Source: Caldicoprobacter algeriensis (lineage in GTDB: Bacteria > Bacillota > Clostridia > Caldicoprobacterales > Caldicoprobacteraceae). Taken from it: a DNA stretch of 64,000 nt. Where the stretch lies: contig NZ_JAHUQD010000003.1 of assembly GCF_023838525.1 (NCBI RefSeq), forward strand, positions 147,434 through 211,433. The letters run 5' to 3'. A program made the position numbers and the translations under genes. The notes under the pieces were generated by a model. That model searched no databases, was not told where the DNA came from, and worked only from the letters and a program-made list of their open reading frames with translations. Positions within the stretch are counted from its first letter, which is position 1, and each line of letters starts with the position of its first letter. Shown piece by piece: positions 35,345-44,954 of the stretch.

Positions 35345-36817
35345 ATGGTGCGCATTTACAAGATATTGGTCATTCTATTATTGCTTTTGTTTCTAGGGAT
35401 ATCTGCCTTGTCAGGTTGTTCCATTGTTAAGAGGCTATATACGAAGTGCGATTTAAATGATGATAAAAATGACTCTTATATGTACGATAACGACAAAGAT
35501 GGTCAAAGTGTCAACCACGACAGCGAAACGCTTGGCGGTGATGAGGGAAATGAATTGGGAAGGCAGCAGGAACAGGCGGCGAAAGATGCAAAACGGGATG
35601 ATTTGGAGCCAGGACAAGGAGGTCAGCAATCCGAACAAAAGCCGAATGGACAAAACGATAATGCCCATGATCAGGAGCCCCCTTCAGGTACGTCTTCTTT
35701 GGAAGGTCAAATCGAGAAGTATATGAACAAAATGACCCTGGAAGAAAAGGTAGGCCAGATGCTTATTGTAGGCTTTGATGGACTTGAGCCTTCACGAGCC
35801 ATCAAGGATATGATACAGAACTACCACGTGGGAAGCGTTATACTGTTTCCGAGAAATGTCAAAGACAGCGTGCAGCTGGTCAGTCTCATCAATCAGTTAA
35901 AAGCACTTAATAAGAACAATCGTCTTCCGCTAATAATCTCAGCGGATCAGGAGGGTGGGAAGGTTCATCGTCTTCCGGCGGATGCCACACGTTTCCCGGC
36001 AAATTTGATATTGGGCAGGAGGAACTCAGCACAGCTGGCATATGATGTGGGAAGGGTAACGGCTGCTGAAATGCGTGCTTACGGATTCAACCTAAACTTT
36101 GCGCCAGTCCTTGACATATTAAGCAACCCCAAAAATACCGTTATCGATGATAGAGCCTTGGACACTGCTCCTGATATTGTTGCCCGGCTGGGAGTGGCCT
36201 TGATGAAAGGGTTGAGGGATGGAGGAGTCATACCGGTAATTAAGCACTTTCCGGGGCATGGCGACACCGTTATGGATTCTCATGTGGACCTGCCCATCCT
36301 AAACCATGATATGCAGCGCTTGAGGAGTTTTGAGCTCATACCTTTTAAACGGGCCATTGAAGAAGGAGCCGATATGGTCATGGTGGCCCATATACTCTTT
36401 CCCAATATAACCCAAGAAAAGGTACCTGCCAGCTTATCTCGTGAGGTAATTACGGGAGTGCTGCGCCAGGAGCTGGGTTTTGATGGAGTAGTCATATCGG
36501 ATGATATGGAGATGGGGGCCATACAAAAGCACTACGGTATAGAGGATGCGGCTGTACGAGCAGTGCTGGCCGGTACCGATATAGTGTCGATATGCCACAC
36601 TTATGAAAAGCAAAAACAGGCTTTCGAGGCCCTCATTAAGGCTGTCGACGATGGGACGATACCGATGGAGCGTATTGATGAGTCGGTGAAGCGGATTATC
36701 ACTTTGAAGCTCAAGTATGGTTTGAATGATCAGCCGATGGATACCAGCAGCATTTCCAAAATAGTAGGGACAAAGGAGCACAGGGTTGTGGCTGACAAGG
36801 CATGGGGGAGGGAGTAA
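35345..36817 (+). CDS. nagZ: GH3 beta-N-acetylhexosaminidase lipoprotein (NagZ-like)
   Basis: Protein of 490 residues. The signal peptide ends in lipobox LSGCS (Cys27), and an Asp/Asn/Gln-rich linker spans about residues 38-120. A single-domain GH3 barrel follows. KHFPGHGDTVMDSHVDLP is the NagZ loop carrying the catalytic Asp-His dyad, and the nucleophile is the first Asp of VISDDMEMG. It should release N-acetylglucosamine from muropeptides outside the membrane. The ribosome binding site GAGGAG precedes ATG 35345. It stands outside the A+T-rich island just upstream. Confidence 0.92.
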   Translation: MVRIYKILVILLLLLFLGISALSGCSIVKRLYTKCDLNDDKNDSYMYDNDKDGQSVNHDSETLGGDEGNELGRQQEQAAKDAKRDDLEPGQGGQQSEQKPNGQNDNAHDQEPPSGTSSLEGQIEKYMNKMTLEEKVGQMLIVGFDGLEPSRAIKDMIQNYHVGSVILFPRNVKDSVQLVSLINQLKALNKNNRLPLIISADQEGGKVHRLPADATRFPANLILGRRNSAQLAYDVGRVTAAEMRAYGFNLNFAPVLDILSNPKNTVIDDRALDTAPDIVARLGVALMKGLRDGGVIPVIKHFPGHGDTVMDSHVDLPILNHDMQRLRSFELIPFKRAIEEGADMVMVAHILFPNITQEKVPASLSREVITGVLRQELGFDGVVISDDMEMGAIQKHYGIEDAAVRAVLAGTDIVSICHTYEKQKQAFEALIKAVDDGTIPMERIDESVKRIITLKLKYGLNDQPMDTSSISKIVGTKEHRVVADKAWGRE

Positions 36818-36834
36818 TACTCCTCCCTTTTATT
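36804..36834 (+). terminator. Terminator overlapping the nagZ stop codon
   Basis: GGGAGGGAG pairs with CTCCTCCC, with one bulge, around TAATA, followed by TTTTATTTT. The TAA stop codon lies in the loop. Confidence 0.75.
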
Positions 36835-36930
36835 TTGTGAGGATTTTTGCTATACTGTATTCTGAATCGCCATAGGAGAAAATTTTTTATACATTAAGAG
36901 ATATCGAGCGAAAGAGGGTTTGGCTGACGC

Positions 36931-39759
36931 ATGGTTGACGGCAAGGTAATTTATGTAAAAGGCGCCAGAGAGCACAACTTAAAAAACATAGACGTGGTGA
37001 TTCCCCGGGATAAGCTGGTGGTGGTGACCGGGCTCAGCGGCTCCGGTAAGTCCTCGCTGGCTTTTGATACCCTGTATGCCGAGGGGCAGCGACGGTATAT
37101 AGAATCGCTGTCGGCGTATGCCCGGCAATTTTTGGGACAGATGGAAAAGCCGGATGTGGACTACATCGAGGGGCTTTCGCCCGCCATATCCATTGATCAA
37201 AAAACCCCGCGCAGGAATCCCCGCTCTACGGTGGGAACGGTTACCGAGATATACGATTACCTTCGCCTTTTGTTTGCCAGAATAGGCACTCCTCATTGCC
37301 CTAACTGTGGCAGGGAGATCCAGCAACAGACGGTTGAACAGATGGTGGATTACATCATGGGAATGGAGGAAGGAACCAGGATTCAGCTTCTGGCTCCTCT
37401 GGTGCGTGGCCGGAAAGGGGAGTATGTACGCCTGCTTGAGGACATAAGGAAGGAAGGCTATGTGCGGGTTCGGATAGATGGGGATATGCGTGAGCTTTCG
37501 GAGGAGATAAAGCTGGATAGGAACAAGAAGCACACCATTGAGGTGGTGGTCGATCGGCTTGTTGTAAGGAAGGGCATTGAACAGAGGCTGACCGATTCGT
37601 TGGAGACGGTACTTAACTTAAGCGATGGGTTGGCAGTTGTGGACGTGATTGGGGGGCAGGAGATACTATTCAGCCAAAAGTACGCCTGCCCTGAGTGCGG
37701 GATCAGCATAGAGGAGTTGACTCCTCGGCTGTTTTCGTTCAACAGCCCTTTTGGAGCTTGTCCCAACTGTCACGGGTTGGGCGTTTTGATGGAGATTGAC
37801 CCCGATCTGATAATTCCCAACCCTTCTTTGAGTTTGGCAGAGGGGGCAATTGCCGTTCCTGGATGGAACAGCGGCAACGGGGATAGCATGGCCAGGATGT
37901 TTTTGGAGGCGCTGGCCGAGCATTACGGTTTTAGCCTGGACACCCCTGTTGAAGACCTGCCGGAAGAGGTTATTGATATCATCTTATATGGTACCAGGGG
38001 GGAGAAGATTAGGGTTAAGTATGACCGCAATGGTTCGGGCTATTTTATGGCCCCCTTTGAGGGTATAATCCCTAACCTGCAGCGGCGTTATCGTGAAACC
38101 GATTCGGATTTAGCCCGTGAGGAGATTGAAGCATACATGGGTAGCACCCCTTGCCCTGTTTGTAAAGGCGCCAGGTTAAAGCCCGAAGCTCTGGCCGTCA
38201 CGGTGGGGGGGCTCAACATATACCAGGTGACCAATCTGTCGGTCAAGGAGCTCCTGGATTTCATCGATGGCCTTAAGCTTACGCCTACGCAACAGCTGAT
38301 TGCCCATCAGATACTCAAGGAAATCCGCTCTCGACTCCAATTCATGGTGGATGTGGGGCTTGATTATCTGACTTTGTCGCGCCCTGCAGGAACGTTGTCG
38401 GGTGGTGAGGCTCAGCGCATCAGGCTGGCTACGCAAATTGGGTCCAGCCTGGTTGGGGTGCTCTATATACTGGACGAGCCCAGCATAGGCCTGCATCAGC
38501 GAGATAATGAGAGGCTGATACGCACTTTGAAGCGACTGAGGGATCTAGGCAATACCGTAGTCGTTGTGGAGCACGACGAAGAGACTATACGCTCGGCTGA
38601 TTACATCATAGACATGGGGCCAGGGGCCGGGGCGCATGGTGGCCGGGTGGTTGCTGCCGGTACCGTCGAGGATATTATGAATTCCCCCGAGTCCATCACT
38701 GGGCAGTATTTGAGCGGCAAAAAGAGGATAGAGGTTCCCGCCGTGCGAAGGCAGCCCAGCGGCAAATGGCTTGAGGTTGTGGGAGCCAGCGAACACAACT
38801 TAAAAAATATAAACGTCAGAATACCGCTGGGGGTAATGACGTGTGTGACCGGCGTTTCTGGCTCGGGCAAGAGCACTCTGGTGAACGAGATCCTCTACAA
38901 GGCGCTGGCCAAAGAGCTCAACCGCGCAAGCGTAAAGCCGGGACGGTATGAAAGGATATTGGGGCTCGAACACCTCGATAAGGTTATAAACATCGACCAG
39001 TCTCCAATAGGCAGGACGCCGCGTTCTAACCCTGCCACCTATACAGGCGTGTTCGATTATATACGCGAAGTCTTTGCCATGACCAGCGATGCAAAGGTAA
39101 GGGGATACAACAAAGGGCGTTTCAGCTTTAACGTCAAAGGGGGTCGCTGCGAAGCCTGCCGAGGCGATGGCATTATAAAGATCGAGATGCAATTTTTATC
39201 GGATGTTTACGTGCCCTGTGAGGTGTGTAAGGGGAAGCGGTATAACCGTGAGACGTTGCAGGTAAAATACAAGGGCAAGAATATAGCTGATGTGCTGGAT
39301 ATGACGGTAGAGGAGGCTATGGAGTTCTTCGAGAACATCCCGAGGATTCACAGGAAGCTGCAAACCTTGTATGACGTGGGACTGGGCTACATCAAGCTTG
39401 GACAACCATCAACCACCCTGTCCGGCGGTGAAGCCCAGAGGGTTAAGCTGGCAACCGAGCTGAGCAAGAGAAGTACCGGTCGTACCATATATATACTGGA
39501 CGAGCCCACCACCGGCTTGCACATTGCCGACGTTCACAGGCTGATCGATATCCTGCACAGGCTGGCCGATGGAGGGAACACCGTGGTGGTCATCGAGCAC
39601 AATTTGGATGTGATAAAGACGGCCGACTACATCATCGATTTGGGGCCGGAAGGCGGAGAAAGGGGTGGAATGATAGTGGCCCAGGGCACCCCCGAAGAGG
39701 TGGCAAATGTGGAGGGCAGCTATACCGGCAAATTTTTAAGGCAGGTACTCAATATGTGA
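36931..39759 (+). CDS. uvrA: Excinuclease ABC subunit A
   Basis: DNA damage-recognition ATPase of nucleotide excision repair, 942 residues, full length. Two ABC modules are visible, with Walker A loops GLSGSGKSS (near residue 31) and GVSGSGKST (near 640) and signature motifs [12 protein letters not shown] and [12 protein letters not shown]. Zinc modules include CPNCGRE, CPECGIS with CPNCHGLG, and CEACRGDG with CEVCKGKR. uvrB and uvrC are not in the window. Confidence 0.98.
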   Translation: MVDGKVIYVKGAREHNLKNIDVVIPRDKLVVVTGLSGSGKSSLAFDTLYAEGQRRYIESLSAYARQFLGQMEKPDVDYIEGLSPAISIDQKTPRRNPRSTVGTVTEIYDYLRLLFARIGTPHCPNCGREIQQQTVEQMVDYIMGMEEGTRIQLLAPLVRGRKGEYVRLLEDIRKEGYVRVRIDGDMRELSEEIKLDRNKKHTIEVVVDRLVVRKGIEQRLTDSLETVLNLSDGLAVVDVIGGQEILFSQKYACPECGISIEELTPRLFSFNSPFGACPNCHGLGVLMEIDPDLIIPNPSLSLAEGAIAVPGWNSGNGDSMARMFLEALAEHYGFSLDTPVEDLPEEVIDIILYGTRGEKIRVKYDRNGSGYFMAPFEGIIPNLQRRYRETDSDLAREEIEAYMGSTPCPVCKGARLKPEALAVTVGGLNIYQVTNLSVKELLDFIDGLKLTPTQQLIAHQILKEIRSRLQFMVDVGLDYLTLSRPAGTLSGGEAQRIRLATQIGSSLVGVLYILDEPSIGLHQRDNERLIRTLKRLRDLGNTVVVVEHDEETIRSADYIIDMGPGAGAHGGRVVAAGTVEDIMNSPESITGQYLSGKKRIEVPAVRRQPSGKWLEVVGASEHNLKNINVRIPLGVMTCVTGVSGSGKSTLVNEILYKALAKELNRASVKPGRYERILGLEHLDKVINIDQSPIGRTPRSNPATYTGVFDYIREVFAMTSDAKVRGYNKGRFSFNVKGGRCEACRGDGIIKIEMQFLSDVYVPCEVCKGKRYNRETLQVKYKGKNIADVLDMTVEEAMEFFENIPRIHRKLQTLYDVGLGYIKLGQPSTTLSGGEAQRVKLATELSKRSTGRTIYILDEPTTGLHIADVHRLIDILHRLADGGNTVVVIEHNLDVIKTADYIIDLGPEGGERGGMIVAQGTPEEVANVEGSYTGKFLRQVLNM

Positions 39760-39777
39760 AAAAGTAGAAAGGATGTG

Positions 39778-40101
39778 ATGTGTGTGGAAAGAGCTTTTCG
39801 CTATCAGACCGGCGAGACGGATGAAATCGTTAAAGAGTTGCGGCAAAAGGGCTGCGTAGAGGTGGATGTGGATTCGGAGGACAAAATAAAGCCGTTTTTG
39901 AAGGATTTGGAACGGTATGGCATATATGAACGCAGCGACATTCCCTGGGACTACGAAGCCATAAGCTTCTTTGAAAATCAGGACTTTTTATGCAGGGTAC
40001 AGGTGGAGGATCTCGCTTGCCAGCCGCCAAAATCTGGATTGTTTATAGATTTTTACAGCGAGTATATTGAAGACAATTATGATGATATATTTTGGGGTTG
40101 A
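39778..40101 (+). CDS. Hypothetical acidic protein
   Basis: Acidic protein of 107 residues (MCVERAFRYQTGETDEIVKELRQKGC..ending EDNYDDIFWG) that I do not recognise. It begins 18 bp after uvrA and is probably cotranscribed with it. The GTG at 39775 overlaps the AAAGGA site; ATG 39778 or GTG 39784 is the likely start. Confidence 0.6.
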   Translation: MCVERAFRYQTGETDEIVKELRQKGCVEVDVDSEDKIKPFLKDLERYGIYERSDIPWDYEAISFFENQDFLCRVQVEDLACQPPKSGLFIDFYSEYIEDNYDDIFWG

Positions 40102-40183
40102 GATCTGTTTTACAGGGACAGCGTATGTTGATACAAATAAATTGTGTTTGAGAAGAGTACTCAGACGCAAGTTGCATTTATGC

Positions 40184-40573
40184 CTAAAGTATGTTTACAA
40201 GGCACAGGGATTCCTTTTGTGGAATGTGGACTATAAAAAGCCTGAGAGCCGAGATTTCGGACAGTGAGTCGGCCTTTGCCTTAAGGTTTACCAGCTGTTT
40301 TACCCTTGCCAGCGTTGCATCGATATTGTCTATTTCTTCATGGTTGATAAATATCTGCCAGGAATTTTTGTTTTTTCCCCACAGCCGTGTGAAAGATTCT
40401 AGCTCCTCGTTAGCCATCTCCCAGTTATCGTTTTTGATGGCCGATTCCAGGTTGCTCAGGCTTTGTTCTAACTTTTCGGCGGAGGTCGCAAGGCTGTGCT
40501 GGGTCCAGACCGCAAAGCCGATAAAAATGATGGTTATTGCTACCATTATCAGGGGTATTTTCAATGAGCTCAC
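40184..40573 (-). CDS. DUF4363 family protein
   Basis: Protein of 129 residues with one N-terminal membrane segment (about 7-26) and a helical extracytoplasmic domain (LEQSLSNLESAIKNDNWEMANEELESFTRLWGKNKNSWQIFINHEEID) typical of DUF4363. It overlaps the DUF421 gene by 4 bp and is probably coexpressed with it. Function unknown; the pairing with DUF421 recurs in clostridia. Confidence 0.85.
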   Translation of the reverse strand: MSSLKIPLIMVAITIIFIGFAVWTQHSLATSAEKLEQSLSNLESAIKNDNWEMANEELESFTRLWGKNKNSWQIFINHEEIDNIDATLARVKQLVNLKAKADSLSEISALRLFIVHIPQKESLCLVNIL

Positions 40574-41247
40574 CTCTGCTTTTCTTTTTCTTCTATCTGT
40601 AAATTTCTCTGGCTGTCAAGATAAGCGAAGAATACGTCCTCGGGTTTAAGCCCGCGGATTTCAAGCTGCTGGAGCAGCCAGCTGATGTCAAGGCCGGCCT
40701 TGGTAAGGTTTTTGTGCTGTATATGGCCGTCCATGATGAGCGTGTATGGCAGGCCTTCATACCGGATGGAGAGCTTGAGGTCCTCTGCGGTCACCGGCCT
40801 CTTTTGCGGTTTGGGTATAACGCTTAGCTGGCCGTTGGTCTCAAGTATCGCAAACTCGACATCCGATACGTTAACTATATTTTTTTCTCTCAGCTGTTCC
40901 AGCAGGTCGTTTACGTTATAGCGCAACCGAGCTAGCTCCTTCTGTACAATCTTGCCGTTTTGTATCACTATGCTGGGGGAACCGCATAGAATGGTTCTGG
41001 CCCTTTCGCTTTTTAAAGTGATGTATGAAATAACCACCTCTACCAAAAGCAGTGCCAGGATGGATATGATTCCGTTCAAAAGGGGTATACTCGTGTCCTG
41101 CATGGGCACCGATGCCAGCTCAGCTATCATTATTGTCACCACCAGCTCAAACGGCTGCAGCTCACCCACCTGCCGTTTTCCCATAATCCTTACCCCAGTG
41201 ACTACCACGGCATAGAGTATTAAAGCTCGAAAAAACGCCACTAACAT
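40570..41247 (-). CDS. DUF421 domain membrane protein (YetF/YcaP-like)
   Basis: Protein of 225 residues with three N-terminal membrane helices (VRIMGKRQVGELQPFELVVTIMIAELASVPM is the DUF421 signature) and a cytoplasmic domain (GSPSIVIQNGKI..LRYNVNDLLEQLREKNIVNVSDVEFAILETNGQLSVIPK). Bacillus homologues are linked to the spore or membrane; the exact role is unknown. It is the first gene of a two-gene minus-strand operon with DUF4363. Confidence 0.9.
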   Translation of the reverse strand: MLVAFFRALILYAVVVTGVRIMGKRQVGELQPFELVVTIMIAELASVPMQDTSIPLLNGIISILALLLVEVVISYITLKSERARTILCGSPSIVIQNGKIVQKELARLRYNVNDLLEQLREKNIVNVSDVEFAILETNGQLSVIPKPQKRPVTAEDLKLSIRYEGLPYTLIMDGHIQHKNLTKAGLDISWLLQQLEIRGLKPEDVFFAYLDSQRNLQIEEKEKQR

Positions 41248-41308
41248 ATGTACAACCCCTCATCCTTGCTTGTATTTTTATATATAGATTGGCTGGGAAC
41301 GATGTATT

Positions 41309-42049
41309 TTATTCTTTGTTGATGAAGCCACCTTTTATTTTAAAAATACACCTTTTTAGTGAATCCCTAGAAGTATGCCACGGACTGTCAATGTAGTAAT
41401 AGTTAAACTTCTTGATAAACCAGTTTAATTCATCGTTAAGCCTTTTGAGGTTGTTTTCCTGTAGCGAAAAGGTAGCTTGGCAGAATTTTTTAAGCTGCAG
41501 CCCGCTAAGCAGGCGCTGCGCTTCCTCAACTAAGAGGTAGAAGTGCTTGAAGCAAAAACCTTTGCAGTTTTCATAAAGCGATTGAAATTTGCTATTGCAT
41601 GCCCATAGCTGAATGATGGACTCAGCATAGCTATGCATAGCATCCTTTGAATGAATGCATAAAAAACAGGGCGATTCATCGATATCATATTGATTTGAAG
41701 ATCGGTTAAATATCTTCCTTGTGATGTTTAAAGCATGGTATTTTGACGGCAAATAAGGGACTTCCATTATCCTTCTGAACTTACGCAGCTTTGACATTTC
41801 GTGCATTAATATCTTATCCACAATTAGAGCTAATCCAAACTTATCCCTGTAATTTAAAAGATGCTGGAAATGCGTCGAACAAAAGCTCATGTGCTCCAGG
41901 GACCTATGAAAATTTACATCATTAACCATATCCCTGAACAGCCCTGAAATATATGATTCTTCAGCTTTCTCCATTATATGGCATAGAGGGCACTCGGTAT
42001 TTTCCTGGAAGGCGTCCCACAATGGAAATGTAAATATTTCCTGCTTCAT
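41309..42049 (-). CDS. DUF6062-like cysteine-rich protein
   Basis: Protein of 246 residues with repeated CxxC and CxxH units: TECPLCHIMEKAEESYI, FCSTHFQHLL, PCFLCIHSKD and FCFKHFYLL. They suggest two zinc- or metal-binding modules on helical hairpins, as in DUF6062 proteins. ATG 42049 follows AAAGAGGTG; the ATG at 42070 would add seven residues before that site. Function unknown; transcribed away from the amino acid importer. Confidence 0.7.
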   Translation of the reverse strand: MKQEIFTFPLWDAFQENTECPLCHIMEKAEESYISGLFRDMVNDVNFHRSLEHMSFCSTHFQHLLNYRDKFGLALIVDKILMHEMSKLRKFRRIMEVPYLPSKYHALNITRKIFNRSSNQYDIDESPCFLCIHSKDAMHSYAESIIQLWACNSKFQSLYENCKGFCFKHFYLLVEEAQRLLSGLQLKKFCQATFSLQENNLKRLNDELNWFIKKFNYYYIDSPWHTSRDSLKRCIFKIKGGFINKE

Positions 42050-42209
42050 TTCACACCTCTTTAAATCCATAATATTTAACAGTACTTATTGTTTTCACGT
42101 AACAGGAAAGTATTCAATTTTATTGGAGTTTAATACTTTACTAATTTAGCATATTAAATTATAATATTATTGTTTCAAAATCAAACAAGCCTTGAATGGA
42201 GGAATTGAA

Positions 42210-43019
42210 GTGAAGAGGAGTACGATTGTGCTTTTAACTTTGTCATTGATGGTTGGGCTTTTGTTGAGTGCCTGTTCGGGAGCGCAAGAAACCGCTAAAG
42301 ACGATTCTTTGGAGAGGATTAAGCAGGCTGGAAAGTTTATAGTAGGGCTTGACGACACATTTGCCCCCATGGGCTTCAGAGATGAGGAGGGCAACATCGT
42401 TGGGTTTGACATCGATTTGGCTAAAGAGGCTGCAAAGAGATTGGGCGTGGAAGTGGAGTTTAAGCCCATTGACTGGAACAGCAAGGAGCTTGAGCTCAAG
42501 AATAAGAAGATTGACATGATATGGAATGGCCTTACCATTACCGAGGATAGAAAGAAAAACATGGCTTTTACAAAGCCTTATCTAGTGAATACTCAGATTA
42601 TAATTGTGCCAGAGGGATCCAGCATCAAGAGCAAGGCCGACCTTGCGGGCAAAAAGGTAGGAGTGCAGATGAGCAGCAGTAGCCTTGAAGCCCTTAAAAA
42701 GGATAAAGAGGTCTACGAGTCTTTGGCGGAAGTGGTGGAATATCCCGATAACTTGGAAGCTCTTCTGGACCTGAAAGTGGGCAGGATTGATGCAGTAGTG
42801 GCAGACGAGATACTGGGAAGATATTACATCGAAAAGAGAAACGAAAATTTTGTGGTTTTGGACGACAATTTTGGTACCGAGGAATACGGTGTTGGGTTGA
42901 GGTTGGAGGACAAACAACTGCTTGAGGCGCTGAACAGGGTGCTGGATGAAATGAAGCAGGATGGCACCATGTCTGAGATTTCGAAAAAGTGGTTTGGCGA
43001 GGATATAATAAAAAAGTAA
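42210..43019 (+). CDS. Polar amino acid ABC transporter substrate-binding lipoprotein
   Basis: Protein of 269 residues with signal peptide and lipobox LLSACSG, then a family-3 solute-binding fold (GKFIVGLDDTFAPMGFRDEEGNIVGFDIDLAKEAAKRLG). The arginine of ITEDRKKNM probably binds the ligand carboxylate. GTG 42210 is the start because GGAGGA lies just upstream; the ATG at 42192 precedes that site. It belongs with the permease and ATPase downstream. The ligand may be cystine, glutamine or another polar amino acid. Confidence 0.93.
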   Translation: MKRSTIVLLTLSLMVGLLLSACSGAQETAKDDSLERIKQAGKFIVGLDDTFAPMGFRDEEGNIVGFDIDLAKEAAKRLGVEVEFKPIDWNSKELELKNKKIDMIWNGLTITEDRKKNMAFTKPYLVNTQIIIVPEGSSIKSKADLAGKKVGVQMSSSSLEALKKDKEVYESLAEVVEYPDNLEALLDLKVGRIDAVVADEILGRYYIEKRNENFVVLDDNFGTEEYGVGLRLEDKQLLEALNRVLDEMKQDGTMSEISKKWFGEDIIKK

Positions 43020-43045
43020 GTGTTGTGTCGTATTATCACACCGGA

Positions 43046-43090
43046 GGCTGACGGGGCCATTGATGTACCGTCAGTCCTCTTTTCTATTTT
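43046..43090 (+). terminator. Attenuator-like hairpin between binding protein and permease
   Basis: CTGACGG pairs with CCGTCAG (extended by GG with TC on the outside) at 43046-43077, followed by a T-rich stretch. It probably lowers expression of the permease and ATPase relative to the binding protein. Confidence 0.65.
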
Positions 43091-43158
43091 TATAAGGGGT
43101 GCGCAAGGAATGTTGATTTTGATATATGTACACTATTTCGTTTGTTGGGAGAGGTGTT

Positions 43159-43857
43159 ATGCAAGAGTTATTGCTTGAGGTTATAAAGCCTACGCTTGAG
43201 GTTATAAAACCCATGTTGGAATATGTATCACGGATTATTGTGCCCATGCTCCAGGGCACTGTGGTTACTCTAGAGCTGTTTTTTATCACCACTGTTTTTT
43301 CAATCCCCCTGGGAGTGCTGCTGGCGCTGGCGCGCATTTCTAGATACACGATTTTGAGGGATGTCGTTGGTGCATACATCTGGCTCTTGAGGGGTACGCC
43401 GTTACTTCTGCAGGTGTTTTTTGTCTATTATGGCTTGCCCAATTTCGGCATTACCCTGGAGAATTTTCCGGCGGCCTGTATCGCTTTTGTCCTTAACTAT
43501 GCCGCCTATTTTGCCGAAATCTTCAGGGCTGGCATACAATCAATTGACAAAGGGCAATATGAGGGAGCCAAAGTGCTTGGCTTTACTTACTGGCAGACCA
43601 TGTGGAGAATAATTCTTCCGCAGACCGTGCGGAGGGTACTGCCTCCCGTCAGCAATGAGGAAATCACCCTTGTAAAGGACACGGCTCTTGTATATGCTAT
43701 AGGATTGGGAGAGCTTTTGAGGGCTACCAAGATTGCCGTGTCCAGGGACGCGGTGACATCGCCTTTTGTAGTGGCGGCCGTGTTTTACTTGGTCATGACT
43801 TATGTGCTGACAAAAGTATTTGACAAATTGGAACAGCGCTATTCAATATATGAATAG
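43159..43857 (+). CDS. Polar amino acid ABC transporter permease
   Basis: HisM/GlnP-type permease of 232 residues with about five helices. The EAA loop reads EGAKVLGFTYWQTMWRIILPQTVRRVLPP, which contacts the ATPase. ATG 43159 follows GAGAGG; the ATG at 43126 would add a poorly conserved segment. The N-terminus carries the near-duplicate LEVIKPTLEVIKPML. Confidence 0.94.
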   Translation: MQELLLEVIKPTLEVIKPMLEYVSRIIVPMLQGTVVTLELFFITTVFSIPLGVLLALARISRYTILRDVVGAYIWLLRGTPLLLQVFFVYYGLPNFGITLENFPAACIAFVLNYAAYFAEIFRAGIQSIDKGQYEGAKVLGFTYWQTMWRIILPQTVRRVLPPVSNEEITLVKDTALVYAIGLGELLRATKIAVSRDAVTSPFVVAAVFYLVMTYVLTKVFDKLEQRYSIYE

Positions 43858-43869
43858 GGGTTAGAGACC

Positions 43870-44628
43870 ATGTATATGATTGAGGCAAGAAATATTTACA
43901 AGTCGTTTGGAGACTTACAGGTTTTAAAGGGGATTTCCCTGGCCGTTAAGAAAGGTGAGGTAGTAGCCATTATAGGGCCTTCGGGATCGGGCAAGAGTAC
44001 TTTGCTGCGGTGCCTTATTTATCTGGAAGTTATTGATAGGGGCTCTATCATAATAGAAGGGCAACCAATTGCGTATGAGGATGAAAACGGTAAAACACGA
44101 TATGTGCCCGATAAGCAGATACGCCAGATATGCAAGAAGATTGGAATGGTGTTTCAAAACTTCAATCTGTTTCCCCACAAGACGGTGTTGGAGAATATCA
44201 TTGAGGCCCCAATTGTTGTAAATAAGGTACCCAAGCAAGAAGCGGTTGATATGGCTGAGGCATTGCTCAGAAGGGTGGGCCTGATAGATAAAAGGAACAG
44301 CTATCCTTCGCAGCTTTCGGGTGGGCAAAAACAGAGGGTGGCCATTGCAAGGGCTCTGGCCATGAAGCCCGACATAATGCTGTTTGATGAGCCCACCTCT
44401 GCACTGGACCCCGAGCTTACCGGGGAAGTCCTCAAGGTTATGCGGGATCTGGCGGAAGATAGGATGACCATGCTTGTGGTCACCCATGAGATGGGGTTTG
44501 CACGAGAGGTAGCTGATCGTGTAATATTCATGGATGGTGGAGAGATAATCGAGGAAGGGCTACCTAGGGAGATATTCTGCAATCCGCGCAGTGAAAGGAC
44601 GAGGAGTTTTCTTAAGCAGGTGTTGTGA
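43870..44628 (+). CDS. Polar amino acid ABC transporter ATPase
   Basis: Protein of 252 residues with Walker [11 protein letters not shown]-loop [10 protein letters not shown], signature [15 protein letters not shown], Walker [16 protein letters not shown] and H-loop VVTHEMGFA, the pattern of GlnQ/HisP/TcyC ATPases. It starts 12 bp after the permease gene and completes the importer. Confidence 0.96.
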   Translation: MYMIEARNIYKSFGDLQVLKGISLAVKKGEVVAIIGPSGSGKSTLLRCLIYLEVIDRGSIIIEGQPIAYEDENGKTRYVPDKQIRQICKKIGMVFQNFNLFPHKTVLENIIEAPIVVNKVPKQEAVDMAEALLRRVGLIDKRNSYPSQLSGGQKQRVAIARALAMKPDIMLFDEPTSALDPELTGEVLKVMRDLAEDRMTMLVVTHEMGFAREVADRVIFMDGGEIIEEGLPREIFCNPRSERTRSFLKQVL

Positions 44629-44675
44629 TGGGATTTTGTTGTAATCGATGTTATAACCTTCTACAAATTTATGCA

Positions 44676-44840
44676 GGGCGCATTTAATATTTTTGAAGAA
44701 ATGATTACCAAACGAGGTTATATCAAATGTTTTAAAACCACTTGTACTTCTAGGCAAAACATTTTTACTTTTTAGACAACCACAAAGTGCTTAATTTTAG
44801 TGTATTGGCAAATATTACCTCATATATTGAAAATGCGCCC
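44676..44840 (-). mobile_element. 165-bp MITE, copy 2, with 9-bp target duplication
   Basis: Same element as 7951-8115 in the opposite orientation, differing at two positions. Its termini GGGCGCATTT and AAATGCGCCC are flanked on both sides by ATTTATGCA (44667-44675 and 44841-44849), a perfect 9-bp target-site duplication. It fills most of the gap between the amino acid importer and the sensor kinase gene. Confidence 0.92.
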
Positions 44841-44954
44841 ATTTATGCATCATACCTTGACAAAAATTTGATTGCAAAATAATATAAAAATATAGTATGT
44901 TGTAAAACAAATAATAATTATATTATTTTATTAAGAAATGGAATGTGGATCTAT

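Noticed and set aside
35345..36817. Reading the GH3 lipoprotein gene as the partner of the broken GH3 gene
   Set aside because: It is a single-domain NagZ-type enzyme, whereas the broken gene encodes the two-domain beta-glucosidase type with an Fn3-like tail.
44560..44757. 65-codon minus-strand ORF shared with one at 8034-8234
   Set aside because: The shared text is the MITE sequence; the rest differs between copies, so it is not a gene.
7951..44840. The two inverted MITE copies as ends of a 37-kb composite transposon
   Set aside because: Copy 2 has its own perfect 9-bp duplication, showing independent insertion, and the genes between are ordinary chromosomal ones.
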